NCBI GenBank assembly: GCA_944320685.1
Contig: CALUIK010000002.1
Span: forward strand, 124,001 to 188,000
DNA: 64,000 bases
Direction of reading: 5' to 3'
From: an uncultured Alistipes sp.
Lineage (GTDB): Bacteria; Bacteroidota; Bacteroidia; Bacteroidales; Rikenellaceae
Positions within the stretch are counted from its first letter, which is position 1. The number at the start of each line of letters is the position of its first letter. A model generated the notes under the pieces. It worked only from the letters and a program-made list of their open reading frames with translations. It ran no database searches and was not told the DNA's origin. The position numbers and the translations under genes are program-made. Shown here piece after piece: positions 26,454 to 35,526 of this stretch.

Positions 26454-27555
26454 CCGCGACGGTACGATCATCGTCGAGCCTGCGGAGGATATGCAGGTCG
26501 ATTCGCTCGAGAAACTGGAGTTCGTTGCAGGGGCCATCTCGGCACTGAGGTCGCTTGCGGCGTTGGATTACGACATGGTGCTGGCTTCGAATCAGGACGG
26601 GTTGGGGACAGCATCGTTTCCGGAGGATACCTTCTGGCCGGCGCACAACAAGATGCTGAAGACGCTCGAGGGCGAAGGCGTCACCTTTGCCGACCAACTT
26701 ATCGACCGCTCCATGCCCGAAGACAATGCCCCTACGCGCAAGCCCCGCACGGGTATGTTCGGACGTTATATGGATGATGGATATGACATGGCGTCGAGTT
26801 ATGTCATAGGGGACCGTGCCTCCGACGTGGAGTTGGCGTATAACCTCGGTGCCCGTGCCGTGTTGTTGCAGCATCCCGATGCGGGGCGTGAAATGTTGGC
26901 CGGCAAACCCTTTGCCGAAAGCTGTGTACTTATGACCGCGTCGTGGGCCGAGGTGGCGGAGTTCCTGCGCCGCACAGATAGACGGGCCGTTGTGTCACGC
27001 CGTACGTCGGAGACTGACATACGTGTCGAAGTTGATCTCGATGGCAAAGGGGAGAGCCGGATAGATACGGGGCTCAAGTTCTTCGACCACATGCTCAGCC
27101 AGATACCGCATCATGCGGGCGTGTCACTCGCTGTCCTGTGCCGTGGCGATCTGGAGGTCGACGAGCACCACACCGTCGAGGATGTCGCCATAGCCTTGGG
27201 CGAGGCGGTGTACGAAGCGCTCGGGTCTAAGCGCGGCATCGACCGTTACGGTTTCGTGCTCCCGATGGATGAGAGCCGCGCCATGGTGCTTATAGACTTC
27301 GGCGGCAGGGTCGATTTCTCGTGGAGCGTTCCCTTCACGCGCGAGTATGTAGGCGACGTGCCTACGGAGATGTTCGGCCATTTTTTCAAGTCGCTGTGTA
27401 CGGCCATGCGGTGCAACCTCCACATAGAGGCATGCGGCGAGAACAACCACCACATGATAGAAGGTGTATTCAAGGCTTTCGCGCGGGCGTTGAGGATGGC
27501 TGTACGCAGGGATGTGTTCAGCTGTGAGTTGCCCTCCAGCAAGGGGGTTTTATAA
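26428..27555 (+). CDS. hisB: Bifunctional histidinol-phosphatase/imidazoleglycerol-phosphate dehydratase
   Basis: The N-terminal half (about residues 1-165) is a HAD-type histidinol phosphatase with the DxD motif in LFVDRDGTI (D9, D11), the SNQDG motif near residue 53 and the [14 protein letters not shown] motif near residue 129. The C-terminal half (about residues 185-375) is IGP dehydratase, with the metal-binding [14 protein letters not shown] near residue 247 and [18 protein letters not shown] near residue 340. The two activities catalyse steps 6 and 8 of histidine synthesis. Unusually, the phosphatase domain lacks the cysteine/histidine zinc cluster of the E. coli enzyme; the loop reads [18 protein letters not shown] 111-bp spacer follows before hisH. 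Confidence 0.94.
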   Translation: MKRKVLFVDRDGTIIVEPAEDMQVDSLEKLEFVAGAISALRSLAALDYDMVLASNQDGLGTASFPEDTFWPAHNKMLKTLEGEGVTFADQLIDRSMPEDNAPTRKPRTGMFGRYMDDGYDMASSYVIGDRASDVELAYNLGARAVLLQHPDAGREMLAGKPFAESCVLMTASWAEVAEFLRRTDRRAVVSRRTSETDIRVEVDLDGKGESRIDTGLKFFDHMLSQIPHHAGVSLAVLCRGDLEVDEHHTVEDVAIALGEAVYEALGSKRGIDRYGFVLPMDESRAMVLIDFGGRVDFSWSVPFTREYVGDVPTEMFGHFFKSLCTAMRCNLHIEACGENNHHMIEGVFKAFARALRMAVRRDVFSCELPSSKGVL

Positions 27556-27666
27556 CGATAACAGGCTGTATCATAACTTTATATGAACGTTTGTAAATAA
27601 ATGATTGACAATAAATAATATATATTTACATGAATTTCTGGTTTAACGAATAAACGCAATGGATAT
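27556..27666 (+). other. AT-rich spacer inside the his operon
   Basis: A 111-bp gap between hisB and hisH, far more AT-rich than its surroundings. It contains TTG at 27605 and TATATTTA at 27621-27628, the latter one base off TAnnTTTG, so a weak internal promoter is possible. No ORF or hairpin with a T-tail is evident. Confidence 0.4.
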
Positions 27667-28251
27667 ATGATAGCCATAGTAGATTACGGGATGGGTAACC
27701 TGCGGTCGGTGGAGAATGCTCTGCGACGTCTCGGGGCCGATTTCCGTGTTACTGCCGACGCCGGCGCGATACGCTCTGCGGATCGTGTGCTGCTGCCCGG
27801 TGTAGGCAATGCCGCCGAGGCGATGGAGAATCTCCGCCGTGCCGGTCTGGTTGATGTCATTCGGCGTCTACGGCGTCCCGTGCTGGGGATATGCGTCGGC
27901 ATGCAGGTCATGTGCCGCCATACCGAGGAGGGCGATGCCGATTGCATAGGGCTCTTCGATGCCCGTGTAAAACGGTTCGCAGCCGCGGAGAATGTCAAGG
28001 TGCCGCATATGGGATGGAACCGCATAGGCAACCTCGAATCCAAGCTGTTCAAGGGCATGCAGGATGGCGAGTACGTCTATTTCGTGCACTCTTACTATCC
28101 AGAACTGTGTCCTGATACGATAGCTACGGCCGAGCACGGCGTTATGTTCAGCGCGGCGCTGAAATATGAAAACTTCTACGGCACGCAGTTCCATCCCGAG
28201 AAGAGCGGTGATGCGGGGGAGATGATAATCGGAAATTTCTTGAGGCTATGA
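27667..28251 (+). CDS. hisH: Imidazole glycerol phosphate synthase, glutaminase subunit
   Basis: HisH hydrolyses glutamine and channels ammonia to HisF for closure of the imidazole ring. The 194-residue class I amidotransferase has the oxyanion strand LLPGVGNAAEAM near residue 43, the nucleophile cysteine in LGICVGMQVM near residue 77, and the catalytic His/Glu in YGTQFHPEKSG near residue 175. MIAIVDYGMGNLRSVENAL at the N-terminus is the usual HisH opening. It overlaps hisA by 4 bases (ATGA) and forms a complex with the hisF product encoded two genes downstream. Confidence 0.96.
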   Translation: MIAIVDYGMGNLRSVENALRRLGADFRVTADAGAIRSADRVLLPGVGNAAEAMENLRRAGLVDVIRRLRRPVLGICVGMQVMCRHTEEGDADCIGLFDARVKRFAAAENVKVPHMGWNRIGNLESKLFKGMQDGEYVYFVHSYYPELCPDTIATAEHGVMFSAALKYENFYGTQFHPEKSGDAGEMIIGNFLRL

Positions 28252-28976
28252 TCGAGATAATTCCTGCAATAGACATTATAGAAGGACGTTGCGTACGGTT
28301 GTCGCAGGGCGATTATGCGCGGCGGCGGGTGTATGACGCCAGCCCGGTGGATATGGCCAAGCGATATGCCGACTGCGGCGTGCGGCGTATCCACGTGGTC
28401 GACCTCGACGGCGCCAAGTCGTCGGCGCCGAGGAATCTCAAGACTCTCGAACGCATGGCGTCGGGTGCCGACGTTGAGATCGAGTGGGGCGGCGGCATAA
28501 AGAGCGAGGAGTCGCTGCGTGCGCTGTTCGACTACGGGGCAGACTATGCCATCGTGGGGAGTGTCGCGGCGCGCGAGCCGCAACTCTTCGCCGAGTGGCT
28601 GTTGCGTTTCGGCGGCGTGAGGATGATTCTCGGCGCCGACGTGCGCGACGGCAAGGTGTCGGTGAACGGATGGCAGGAGGATCTGACGATAGGCATCGTC
28701 GACATGGTAGATGAGTTCCTTCCGCACGGACTGTGTCAGGCCATCTGTACCGATATTTCTCGTGACGGCATGCTGCAGGGGCCTGCCTTTGACCTCTACA
28801 CCTCGTTGCAGCAGCGTTATGACAAGGTCGACTTCACCGTTTCGGGCGGCGTCGGCTCCATGTCCGACATCGAGCGCCTGAACGGGTTGTCGTTGCGCCG
28901 TGTGATCGTAGGCAAGGCCATATATGAGAATCGCATAACATTGAAAGACATAGAGAGATGGTCGCAAAACGCATAA
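28248..28976 (+). CDS. hisA: ProFAR isomerase (HisA)
   Basis: HisA isomerises the phosphoribosyl-formimino-AICAR ribotide aldose to ketose by an Amadori rearrangement. This 242-residue beta/alpha barrel has the general base Asp in EIIPAIDIIEGRCVRLSQGD at residues 3-22, VVDLDGAK near 47, the phosphate-binding EWGGGIKS near residue 82 and the second catalytic Asp in AICTDISRDGMLQGP near residue 169. Phosphate contacts at FTVSGGVGSMSDIE near residue 198 complete the half-barrel repeat shared with HisF. It overlaps hisH by 4 nt and hisF by 19 nt. Confidence 0.96.
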   Translation: MIEIIPAIDIIEGRCVRLSQGDYARRRVYDASPVDMAKRYADCGVRRIHVVDLDGAKSSAPRNLKTLERMASGADVEIEWGGGIKSEESLRALFDYGADYAIVGSVAAREPQLFAEWLLRFGGVRMILGADVRDGKVSVNGWQEDLTIGIVDMVDEFLPHGLCQAICTDISRDGMLQGPAFDLYTSLQQRYDKVDFTVSGGVGSMSDIERLNGLSLRRVIVGKAIYENRITLKDIERWSQNA

Positions 28977-29716
28977 TACCGTGCCTCGACGTGAAGGGCG
29001 GCCGTACGGTGAAAGGCATAAACTTCGAGGGGTTGCGCGATGTGGGCGATGCCGTCGAGTTGGGCAGCTACTATGCCCGCAGCGGCGCCGACGAACTGGT
29101 ATACCTCGACATAAGCGCCACACGCGAGGAGCGCGGCACCTTCACACGCCTCGTGGAGCGTATCGCAGATGAGATAAACATACCCTTTACCGTCGGCGGG
29201 GGCATCGGTTCGGTGGAGGATGCGGCGCGTCTGTTGGATGCCGGCGCCGACAAGATCTCGATAAACAGCGCGGCGATAGCCTCGCCGTCGCTTATTGACC
29301 GCATAGCGTCGCGTTACGGCAGCCAGTTTGTCGTCGTCGCAATAGACGCGCGGTGTATGGAGGACGGCGTTTGGCGCGCCACTACGCATGGCGGCAGCCG
29401 CCCGACCGATAAGGAACTCTTTTCGTGGGCGCGTGAGGCTCAGGAGCGCGGCGCCGGCGAGATACTATTCACGTCGATGAACCATGACGGCACGCGCTCG
29501 GGTTATCCGTGCGGGACCTTCGCCCGTCTGGCCGAGGTGCTGTCGATTCCCGTCATCGCCTCGGGCGGTGCTGGATCTGTGTCGGACATAGCCGAGGTCC
29601 TTACCGCAGGCCGTGCCGATGCGGCTCTTGCGGCAAGTATCTTCCACTATGGCGAAATTACTATAGGTGATCTGAAACGACAGTTGAAACAAAAGAATAT
29701 AAATGTGAGGATATGA
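28958..29716 (+). CDS. hisF: Imidazole glycerol phosphate synthase, cyclase subunit
   Basis: HisF uses ammonia from HisH to form imidazole glycerol phosphate and AICAR, the latter feeding back into purine synthesis. The 252-residue barrel has the catalytic Asp in RIIPCLDVKGGRTVKG at residues 5-20, the second Asp in LFTSMNHDGTRSGY near residue 173, and the two phosphate loops FTVGGGIGSVEDA near 81 and VIASGGAGSVSDIAEVL near 199. It overlaps hisA upstream and shares four bases with hisIE downstream, so coupling continues through the operon. Confidence 0.97.
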   Translation: MVAKRIIPCLDVKGGRTVKGINFEGLRDVGDAVELGSYYARSGADELVYLDISATREERGTFTRLVERIADEINIPFTVGGGIGSVEDAARLLDAGADKISINSAAIASPSLIDRIASRYGSQFVVVAIDARCMEDGVWRATTHGGSRPTDKELFSWAREAQERGAGEILFTSMNHDGTRSGYPCGTFARLAEVLSIPVIASGGAGSVSDIAEVLTAGRADAALAASIFHYGEITIGDLKRQLKQKNINVRI

Positions 29717-30312
29717 CATTCGACCAATTCAATCTTACGAAGTGTCCCGACGGCCTGCTGCCCGTCATCGTGCAGGATGCGGTGACGCTGAAAGTGCTCA
29801 TGTTGGGCTACATGAACCGTGAGGCTTTCGACCGCAGTGTGTCGGAAGGCCGCGTGACCTTTTTCTCGCGTACGAGACAAAGCCTTTGGACCAAGGGCGA
29901 GACGAGCGGCCACTATCTCTATATCGAGTCGATGTATGCCGACTGCGACGGAGACACGCTGCTGATAAAGGCGCGTCCCGTGGGCCCGACATGCCATCGC
30001 GGCACGACGAGCTGCTTCGACACGCCCGATGAGGAGGGCTTTATCCGCCGTCTTCAGGGTGTGGTGCAGCAACGCCACCGTGATATGCCGGAAGGGTCGT
30101 ATACTACCAAACTCTTTATAAAGGGTGTAAAGAAAATCTCGCAGAAGGTGGGCGAGGAGGCGGTCGAGAGTATCGTCGAGGCCGTGGACGGCAATCGCGA
30201 CCGTTTCATTTACGAGGCGTCGGATCTGATCTACCATCTGCTGGTGTTGATGGAGCAGATGGGTTGCTCGATCGAGGATATGGAACGCGAACTTGCCTTG
30301 AGGCATAAATAG
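29713..30312 (+). CDS. hisIE: Bifunctional PR-AMP cyclohydrolase/PR-ATP pyrophosphohydrolase
   Basis: This fused protein performs steps 2 and 3 of histidine synthesis. Residues 1-110 are the HisI cyclohydrolase, with FSRTRQSLWTKGETSGH near 51-67, the metal-binding MYADCDGDTLLIKA near 75 and PTCHRGTTSCF near 93, which supply the zinc/magnesium cysteines. Residues about 112-199 are the HisE pyrophosphohydrolase, an all-helical domain with the acidic motif KVGEEAVESIVEAV near 147 and EASDLIYHLLVLM near 170. The 199-residue length is standard for the fusion. The last codon abuts the glycosidase-like gene. Confidence 0.96.
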   Translation: MTFDQFNLTKCPDGLLPVIVQDAVTLKVLMLGYMNREAFDRSVSEGRVTFFSRTRQSLWTKGETSGHYLYIESMYADCDGDTLLIKARPVGPTCHRGTTSCFDTPDEEGFIRRLQGVVQQRHRDMPEGSYTTKLFIKGVKKISQKVGEEAVESIVEAVDGNRDRFIYEASDLIYHLLVLMEQMGCSIEDMERELALRHK

Positions 30313-30333
30313 ATGCTACAAATGATGGGATAT

Positions 30334-31785
30334 ATGAAATATGCGGCGGCCGTGTTGGGTGCATCATCCTGCGCGGCCTGCGGCGGCAATGCCGTCGAGG
30401 TGTTGCCGCGCGAGGAGGTGTCGGTTTTCTCCTCATCTGATGCGGGGCTCGAAAGGGCATATTCGTGGGCGCGGGAGATGGCGTTGTCGTATGTTCATGA
30501 CGGCGGAGATCCCGTGGGTTTGTGGTACGAGGCGGCGCTGCCGCAGCGTGAGGCTTTCTGTATGCGCGACGTGTCGCACCAATCGGTGGGGGCGCATATC
30601 CTTGGTCTGGCGGCGCACAACAAAAACATGTTCGGCCGTTTCGTGAGCAATATAAGCGAGGGCAGGGATTGGTGCTCATATTGGGAGATAAACCGCTACG
30701 ACAAACCTGCTCCTGTGGATTACGCTTCGGACGATGCGTTCTGGTACAATCTCAACGCTAACTTCGACGTCATGCAGGCCTGCCTGAAGATGTACGCATG
30801 GACTGGCGACATGGATTACATAGCTGGGGATGCTTTCGCAGAGTTCTATGACCGTACGGCAGCCGATTACGTGGCGCGGTGGATGCTCGAACCGGAGAAT
30901 GTGATGCGGCGTCCGCGACATATGAACTCCCCTGCGGAGTTCGATCCTGCGAACATGTTTCATACGTGCCGCGGCCTGCCGTCGTATGTGGAGGATTTCG
31001 GGGGGCTCACGATGAGCGCCGATCTGCTGGCGGTAATGTACGCCGGTTTTGCGGCGCGTGCCGACATGGCGGCCCTGCGCGGCGATGCGGCGGCCGAAAC
31101 CGGAGCCCGCAGGATGGCCGAGGAGTACCGTACGATTCTCAACGACAGGTGGTGGGATGCGGAGAAGACCCGTTACCAAACATTCCTTTCGGAGGACGGG
31201 ACGTTCCACCGCGGTGAAGGCGTGCCGTTCATACTGTGGTTCGGTGCCGCAGACGGTGACCGCGTCGATGCCGCCGTGCGGGATATTCTCGCACGCGAAT
31301 GGAATGTGGAGAACATGTCGGCATTTCCGGCTCTGTTCTACCGTCTGGGATATGGCGAAGAGGCCTATTCGTTCCTTACGCGCCTGCCAGATGTCGATCG
31401 GTGCGAGTATCCCGAAGTGTCGTATGGTGTGATCGAGGGTGTGGTGAGCGGAGCGATGGGCATTGAGCCCGCGCGTGACGGAAGTCTCCTGAATACTTGT
31501 TCGCGCATGGCGGGAGAGGCGGAGATGCGTATCGACAACATGCCTTTCCGCGACGGGTATGTGAGCGTCGTTCACGACGGCGGTTACGCGACCGAGCTGG
31601 AGAACCGTACGGGTGGCGCGATCGTGTGGCGTGCTTCGTTCATGGGGGACTGCAGCGGCGTGAAAGTAGGGCGCCGCAATGCGGATGGGGTGTCAACGTG
31701 GAGCGATCCTCGCGGCAATACCGTGACATCGGTGACGGTGGAGGTGCCTGCGGGCCGTACCGTGCGCGTCGAGGCGGAAAGGTGA
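30334..31785 (+). CDS. Six-hairpin glycosidase-like lipoprotein or secreted protein
   Basis: A 483-residue protein (490 if the ATG directly after the hisIE stop at 30313 is used). The N-terminus MKYAAAVLGASSCAACGGNA looks like a short signal peptide with a possible lipobox cysteine. The body is helical and Trp/Tyr rich, with FCMRDVSHQSVGAHILGLAA near residue 70 and DDAFWYNLNANFDVMQACLK, resembling (alpha/alpha)6-barrel sugar hydrolases. The last 80 residues are beta-rich. I cannot assign a CAZy family or substrate. It directly abuts hisIE and shares its transcript, yet has no obvious role in histidine synthesis. A terminator follows at 31815. Confidence 0.6.
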   Translation: MKYAAAVLGASSCAACGGNAVEVLPREEVSVFSSSDAGLERAYSWAREMALSYVHDGGDPVGLWYEAALPQREAFCMRDVSHQSVGAHILGLAAHNKNMFGRFVSNISEGRDWCSYWEINRYDKPAPVDYASDDAFWYNLNANFDVMQACLKMYAWTGDMDYIAGDAFAEFYDRTAADYVARWMLEPENVMRRPRHMNSPAEFDPANMFHTCRGLPSYVEDFGGLTMSADLLAVMYAGFAARADMAALRGDAAAETGARRMAEEYRTILNDRWWDAEKTRYQTFLSEDGTFHRGEGVPFILWFGAADGDRVDAAVRDILAREWNVENMSAFPALFYRLGYGEEAYSFLTRLPDVDRCEYPEVSYGVIEGVVSGAMGIEPARDGSLLNTCSRMAGEAEMRIDNMPFRDGYVSVVHDGGYATELENRTGGAIVWRASFMGDCSGVKVGRRNADGVSTWSDPRGNTVTSVTVEVPAGRTVRVEAER

Positions 31786-31814
31786 TTGCTATGCGGCATG
31801 GCACCCTGCAGATG

Positions 31815-31848
31815 CGGGCATCCGTGCCTTGTCCGGATGCCCGTGTTT
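31815..31848 (+). terminator. Terminator of the his operon transcript
   Basis: A 10-bp perfect stem (31815-31824 with 31834-31843) has a 9-nt loop and is followed by TGTTTTC. Confidence 0.75.
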
Positions 31849-31957
31849 TCTTGGGACAACGCTCCCGCTGGCGCAAAGAAGCGGCATAAAATGCCGGAAA
31901 CCGTGAAATTGGTATGAAAAACGGTACTGTGTCTATGCCGGTAAAATATAAACTCAC

Positions 31958-31965
31958 TATTTTTG
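31958..31965 (+). promoter_or_regulatory. Promoter -7 element of the redox cluster
   Basis: TATTTTTG matches TAnnTTTG, 81 nt before the polyferredoxin start, leaving a leader of about 75 nt. Confidence 0.55.
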
Positions 31966-32046
31966 TATCGTCGTCGGATTGTACGCCTGCATGGATTGTC
32001 CGGCGGCTTGGAATAAGGGCAAATATTCATAAAACAGGATAAAAAC

Positions 32047-33594
32047 ATGTCGGTATTGAAACGAGTGCGGTTGGTATTGGCCATTTTGGCGATATTGGCC
32101 GCAATGCTGTTGTTCGTGGATGTGAGCGGCGCGGCACACCTTTGGCTGGGATGGATAGCCAAGATACAGCTGTTGCCTGCGATTCTGGCGCTGAATTTGG
32201 GCGTGGTGGTCTTGCTGGTGATACTTACACTGCTTTTCGGCCGCGTATATTGTTCGGTCATATGCCCGCTGGGCATATTCCAAGATGTCATGGCCCGTTT
32301 CGGCAAGATGAGCCGCAAGAACCGCTACAGCTATTCACCCGAGCGCAAGGTGTTGCGCTATACGTTTTTCGTGCTCTTCATCGCGACCCTTGTCGGCGGC
32401 GTTAGCAGCGTGGCGGGCATCCTTGAGCCCTACAGTTCATTCGGGCGCATCGCGTCGAACCTTTTCACCCCCGTCTATGCTTGGGGCAACAATCTGCTCG
32501 CATATATCTCGGAGCGTGCAGGCAGCTACGCCTTCTATCCGCGTGAGGTGTGGGTCAAGGGCATAGGAACGTTCGTCGTGGCCGTATCAACCCTCGTGGT
32601 GCTGGCCGTGCTGGCTTGGCGCAACGGACGTACCTATTGCAATACGGTTTGTCCTGTTGGCACGTTGCTGGGCCTGTTGTCTCGCTGGTCGGTCTTCGCT
32701 CCCGTGATCGATACCGAGAAGTGCATATCATGCAAGATATGCTCGCGCAACTGCAAGTCGGCATGTATCGATATTGCGAACCATAAGATAGATTACAGCC
32801 GTTGCGTGGTATGTATGGACTGCATTGACGTTTGTCCGAAGGACGCCGTCAGCTTTCGTCTGCGTTCGAAGTCCAAGGCTGCGGCTTCTGCGCCTGACGG
32901 CGGTATGAAAGCGAAAGCCGGCAATGCGAAACAGACCGTTGCGAAGGTGGCAGAAAAGGCTCCCGACGCCGTCAGCCGCAAGGGGTTCATCACGGGTGCC
33001 GGTTTGCTGGCCGTGTCGGCCGTGCGGGCTCAGGAGATGAAGGTCGACGGCGGTTTCGCCGAGATCATAGCCAAGAAGGTGCCCAAGCGTGAGACCCGTA
33101 TCGTTCCGGCAGGTGCGCAGTCGCTGCGTCATCTGGCGTCGCACTGTACGGGGTGCCAGCTTTGCGTCGAGGCATGCCCGAACGGCGTGTTGCGGCCCTC
33201 GGGCGGCCTGATGACGCTGTTGCAGCCCGAGATGGGGTTCGAGCGCGGCTATTGCCGGCCCGAATGCGTTGTTTGCTCGGAGGCGTGTCCTACGGGTGCC
33301 ATAGTCAAGATAACGGTCCCCGAGAAGTCGTCGATACAGGTAGGGCATGCCGTATGGATCCGCGAGAACTGTATCGTGCTGCGCGACGAGCAGGATTGCG
33401 ACAACTGTGCGCGCCACTGTCCGACCGAGGCCATCACCATGGTGCCGTCGGATCCCGACAACCGCCGCTCGCGCAAGATACCTGCTGTGAATGTCGAGCG
33501 TTGCATCGGGTGCGGGGCGTGTGAGAATTTGTGTCCCTCGCGTCCCTTCAGCGCCATTTATGTCGAAGGGCACGAGAATCATCGAACGATTTAG
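32047..33594 (+). CDS. NapH/CcoG-like membrane polyferredoxin
   Basis: A 515-residue membrane iron-sulfur protein. About five hydrophobic segments (residues 7-25, 40-62, 98-118, 175-192 and others) carry the CX3CP motifs VYCSVICPLG (near residue 68) and TYCNTVCPVG (near 199) seen in NapH/RdxA proteins. Classic 4Fe-4S ferredoxin motifs follow at CISCKICSRNC (near 227) and CVVCMDCIDVCP (near 256). A second ferredoxin-like half begins after a short hydrophobic segment at about residue 322, with CTGCQLCVEACP, CVVCSEACP, CDNCARHCP and CIGCGACENLCP. It would pass electrons between the membrane and soluble partners, perhaps the reductase encoded next. No catalytic domain is visible. Confidence 0.85.
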   Translation: MSVLKRVRLVLAILAILAAMLLFVDVSGAAHLWLGWIAKIQLLPAILALNLGVVVLLVILTLLFGRVYCSVICPLGIFQDVMARFGKMSRKNRYSYSPERKVLRYTFFVLFIATLVGGVSSVAGILEPYSSFGRIASNLFTPVYAWGNNLLAYISERAGSYAFYPREVWVKGIGTFVVAVSTLVVLAVLAWRNGRTYCNTVCPVGTLLGLLSRWSVFAPVIDTEKCISCKICSRNCKSACIDIANHKIDYSRCVVCMDCIDVCPKDAVSFRLRSKSKAAASAPDGGMKAKAGNAKQTVAKVAEKAPDAVSRKGFITGAGLLAVSAVRAQEMKVDGGFAEIIAKKVPKRETRIVPAGAQSLRHLASHCTGCQLCVEACPNGVLRPSGGLMTLLQPEMGFERGYCRPECVVCSEACPTGAIVKITVPEKSSIQVGHAVWIRENCIVLRDEQDCDNCARHCPTEAITMVPSDPDNRRSRKIPAVNVERCIGCGACENLCPSRPFSAIYVEGHENHRTI

Positions 33595-33608
33595 CGAGAC
33601 GAAAAGAG

Positions 33609-35003
33609 ATGAAGAAGGATAATATAAAGATCAAAGCAAATGATATGATCGGCCGCGGCGAGTTCCTTAAGCGTCTGGGCGGCGGTGCGGCCGTAACGGC
33701 AGTGGCTCTGGCGGGATGCGGCAAGGGGACTGTGACGCAGTCGGGCCCCTTGGGAGAGGTGCCGACCGACAAGATGACATACCGCGTCAACAAGGAGAAA
33801 GGCGACCGTGTCTCGATTTTGGGATACGGCTGTATGCGCTGGCCTACGCGCAAGCGCGCCGACGGCAACGGCAATGAGATAGATCAGGAGACGGTGAACG
33901 AGCTGGTCGACTATGCCTTGAGCCACGGTGTCAACTATTTCGATACGTCGCCGGCATACGTTCAAGGCTGGTCGGAACGGGCGACGGGCATAGCCTTGAG
34001 CCGCCATCCGCGGTCGTCGTACTATCTGGCTACCAAATTGTCTAACTTCTCGAACCACACGCGCGAGAGTTCCATGGCGATGTACCGCCGCTCGTTCGAG
34101 GAGTTGCAGACGGATTACATGGATTACTACCTGCTGCACTCGATCGGAGGCAGCATGGGCGATTTCAACTCACGATATATCGACAACGGCATGCTCGACT
34201 TCCTTATTCAGGAGCGCGAGGCGGGCCGTGTACGCAACCTCGGCTGGTCGTTTCACGGCCGCAAGGAGAATTTTGACGAGATACTGGCCATGCATGAGAA
34301 GGTCCATTGGGATTTCGTGCAGATACAGATGAACTATTCGGACTGGCGCAATGCCCGCGGCAACAATGTCAATGCCGAATATCTTTATGCCGAGTTGGAG
34401 AAGCGTTCGATACCTATCGTTATCATGGAGCCGCTGCTCGGGGGACGCCTGTCGAATGTCCCCGATCACATAGCGGCGCGGCTGAAGACGGCGCGGCCCG
34501 ACAGCAGCGTGGCATCGTGGGCTTTCCGTTTTGCCGGTAGCAGGGATATGATCCTGACCGTGTTGAGTGGAATGACATATATGGAGCACCTGCAGGACAA
34601 CATCCGTACCTATTCGCCGCTGGAGCCTCTGACGGAAGAGGAGACAGAATTTCTTTACGAGACGGCCGAACTGATGCTGCAATATCCTACGATTCCGTGT
34701 AACGACTGCCAGTATTGCATGCCGTGTCCTTACGGTCTGGATATTCCGGGTATATTGCTCCACTATAACAAGTGTGTCAACGAGGGCAACCTGCCTGCAT
34801 CGTCGGGCGACGAGAACTACCGCAAGGCGCGCCGCGCTTATCTTGTGGGATACCTGCGAAGTGTAGAGAAGGAGCGTCAGGCCGACCGTTGTACCGGGTG
34901 TAAGCAGTGCAACCCGCACTGTCCGCAGAGTATCGATATACCACGCGAGATGCGGCGCATAGACGAATTTACCGAAAAACTCAAGCAGAAACTCGAATTT
35001 TAG
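33609..35003 (+). CDS. Exported aldo/keto reductase with C-terminal ferredoxin domain
   Basis: A 464-residue protein from the ATG at 33609. The N-terminus has a hydrophobic segment with a lipobox-like ending, AVTAVALAGCGKG near residues 29-41; a full twin-arginine motif is absent although RGEFLKRL is close to one. The aldo/keto reductase barrel spans about residues 62-370: VNYFDTSPAYVQGWSE holds the Asp and Tyr, and DYYLLHSIGG the His. The C-terminal part has CNDCQYCMPCPYGLDIP near residue 361 and CTGCKQCNPHCPQSIDIP near residue 431, each a 4Fe-4S motif. The combination suggests an oxidoreductase taking electrons from the preceding polyferredoxin. The substrate is unknown. Confidence 0.85.
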   Translation: MKKDNIKIKANDMIGRGEFLKRLGGGAAVTAVALAGCGKGTVTQSGPLGEVPTDKMTYRVNKEKGDRVSILGYGCMRWPTRKRADGNGNEIDQETVNELVDYALSHGVNYFDTSPAYVQGWSERATGIALSRHPRSSYYLATKLSNFSNHTRESSMAMYRRSFEELQTDYMDYYLLHSIGGSMGDFNSRYIDNGMLDFLIQEREAGRVRNLGWSFHGRKENFDEILAMHEKVHWDFVQIQMNYSDWRNARGNNVNAEYLYAELEKRSIPIVIMEPLLGGRLSNVPDHIAARLKTARPDSSVASWAFRFAGSRDMILTVLSGMTYMEHLQDNIRTYSPLEPLTEEETEFLYETAELMLQYPTIPCNDCQYCMPCPYGLDIPGILLHYNKCVNEGNLPASSGDENYRKARRAYLVGYLRSVEKERQADRCTGCKQCNPHCPQSIDIPREMRRIDEFTEKLKQKLEF

Positions 35004-35006
35004 GCG

Positions 35007-35453
35007 ATGGAGGAGTTGGTACGGACACTGCGCGAAGGCGGATATTCGTGCGTCATACGCAACGGCGGTGTGCTGCGCACCTTTTCGCAACGCGGCGTGG
35101 CGGATCTTTACGACCTGCTCGTGCAAGATGCGCAGTTTCTGCGCGGGGCGTGGGTCGCGGACAAGGTCGTGGGCAAGGCGGCCGTGGCGCTGATGATACT
35201 CGGCGGTGTGGAGCGCCTTCATACCGGCGTCATAAGTACACCGGCTTTGGATCTTGCCGCGGGCAGCGGTTTGGAGGTCGCATTCGACGAGCAGGTGCCG
35301 CACATAATCAACCGTGCGCACGACGGTTGGTGCCCTTTGGAGCGCCTGTGCTACGATGCCGCGACGGCAGGCGAGTGTTTAGGTCGGATCGAGGGCTTTA
35401 TCCTGCGGATGAAACCCGAGGCACGGATGCAGGGCGTTGATGCCATGCGATGA
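35007..35453 (+). CDS. DUF1893 family protein
   Basis: A 148-residue protein with the DUF1893 pattern: SCVIRNGGVLRTFSQRGVAD at residues 14-33, a conserved WVADKVVGKAAVALMI near residue 48, and VPHIINRAHDGWCPLE near residue 97. Family members with known structure have a cytidine-deaminase-like fold, but I see no classic HxE/PCxxC zinc site. The gene follows the reductase by 3 bp, and its conserved association with iron-sulfur reductases (recalled from other Bacteroidales) hints at a redox or cofactor role, which is inference. No export signal is present. Confidence 0.75.
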   Translation: MEELVRTLREGGYSCVIRNGGVLRTFSQRGVADLYDLLVQDAQFLRGAWVADKVVGKAAVALMILGGVERLHTGVISTPALDLAAGSGLEVAFDEQVPHIINRAHDGWCPLERLCYDAATAGECLGRIEGFILRMKPEARMQGVDAMR

Positions 35454-35526
35454 AGTACGGCTGCGGCATGTGACGGCCGCATGATGTGGAATGTTTAAAG
35501 GATGAACAACAAAAATATTAGGTAAT

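Noticed and set aside
35454..35526. Riboswitch before the ECF-like gene
   Set aside because: Only a short imperfect GC stem is present and no known aptamer motif was recognised.
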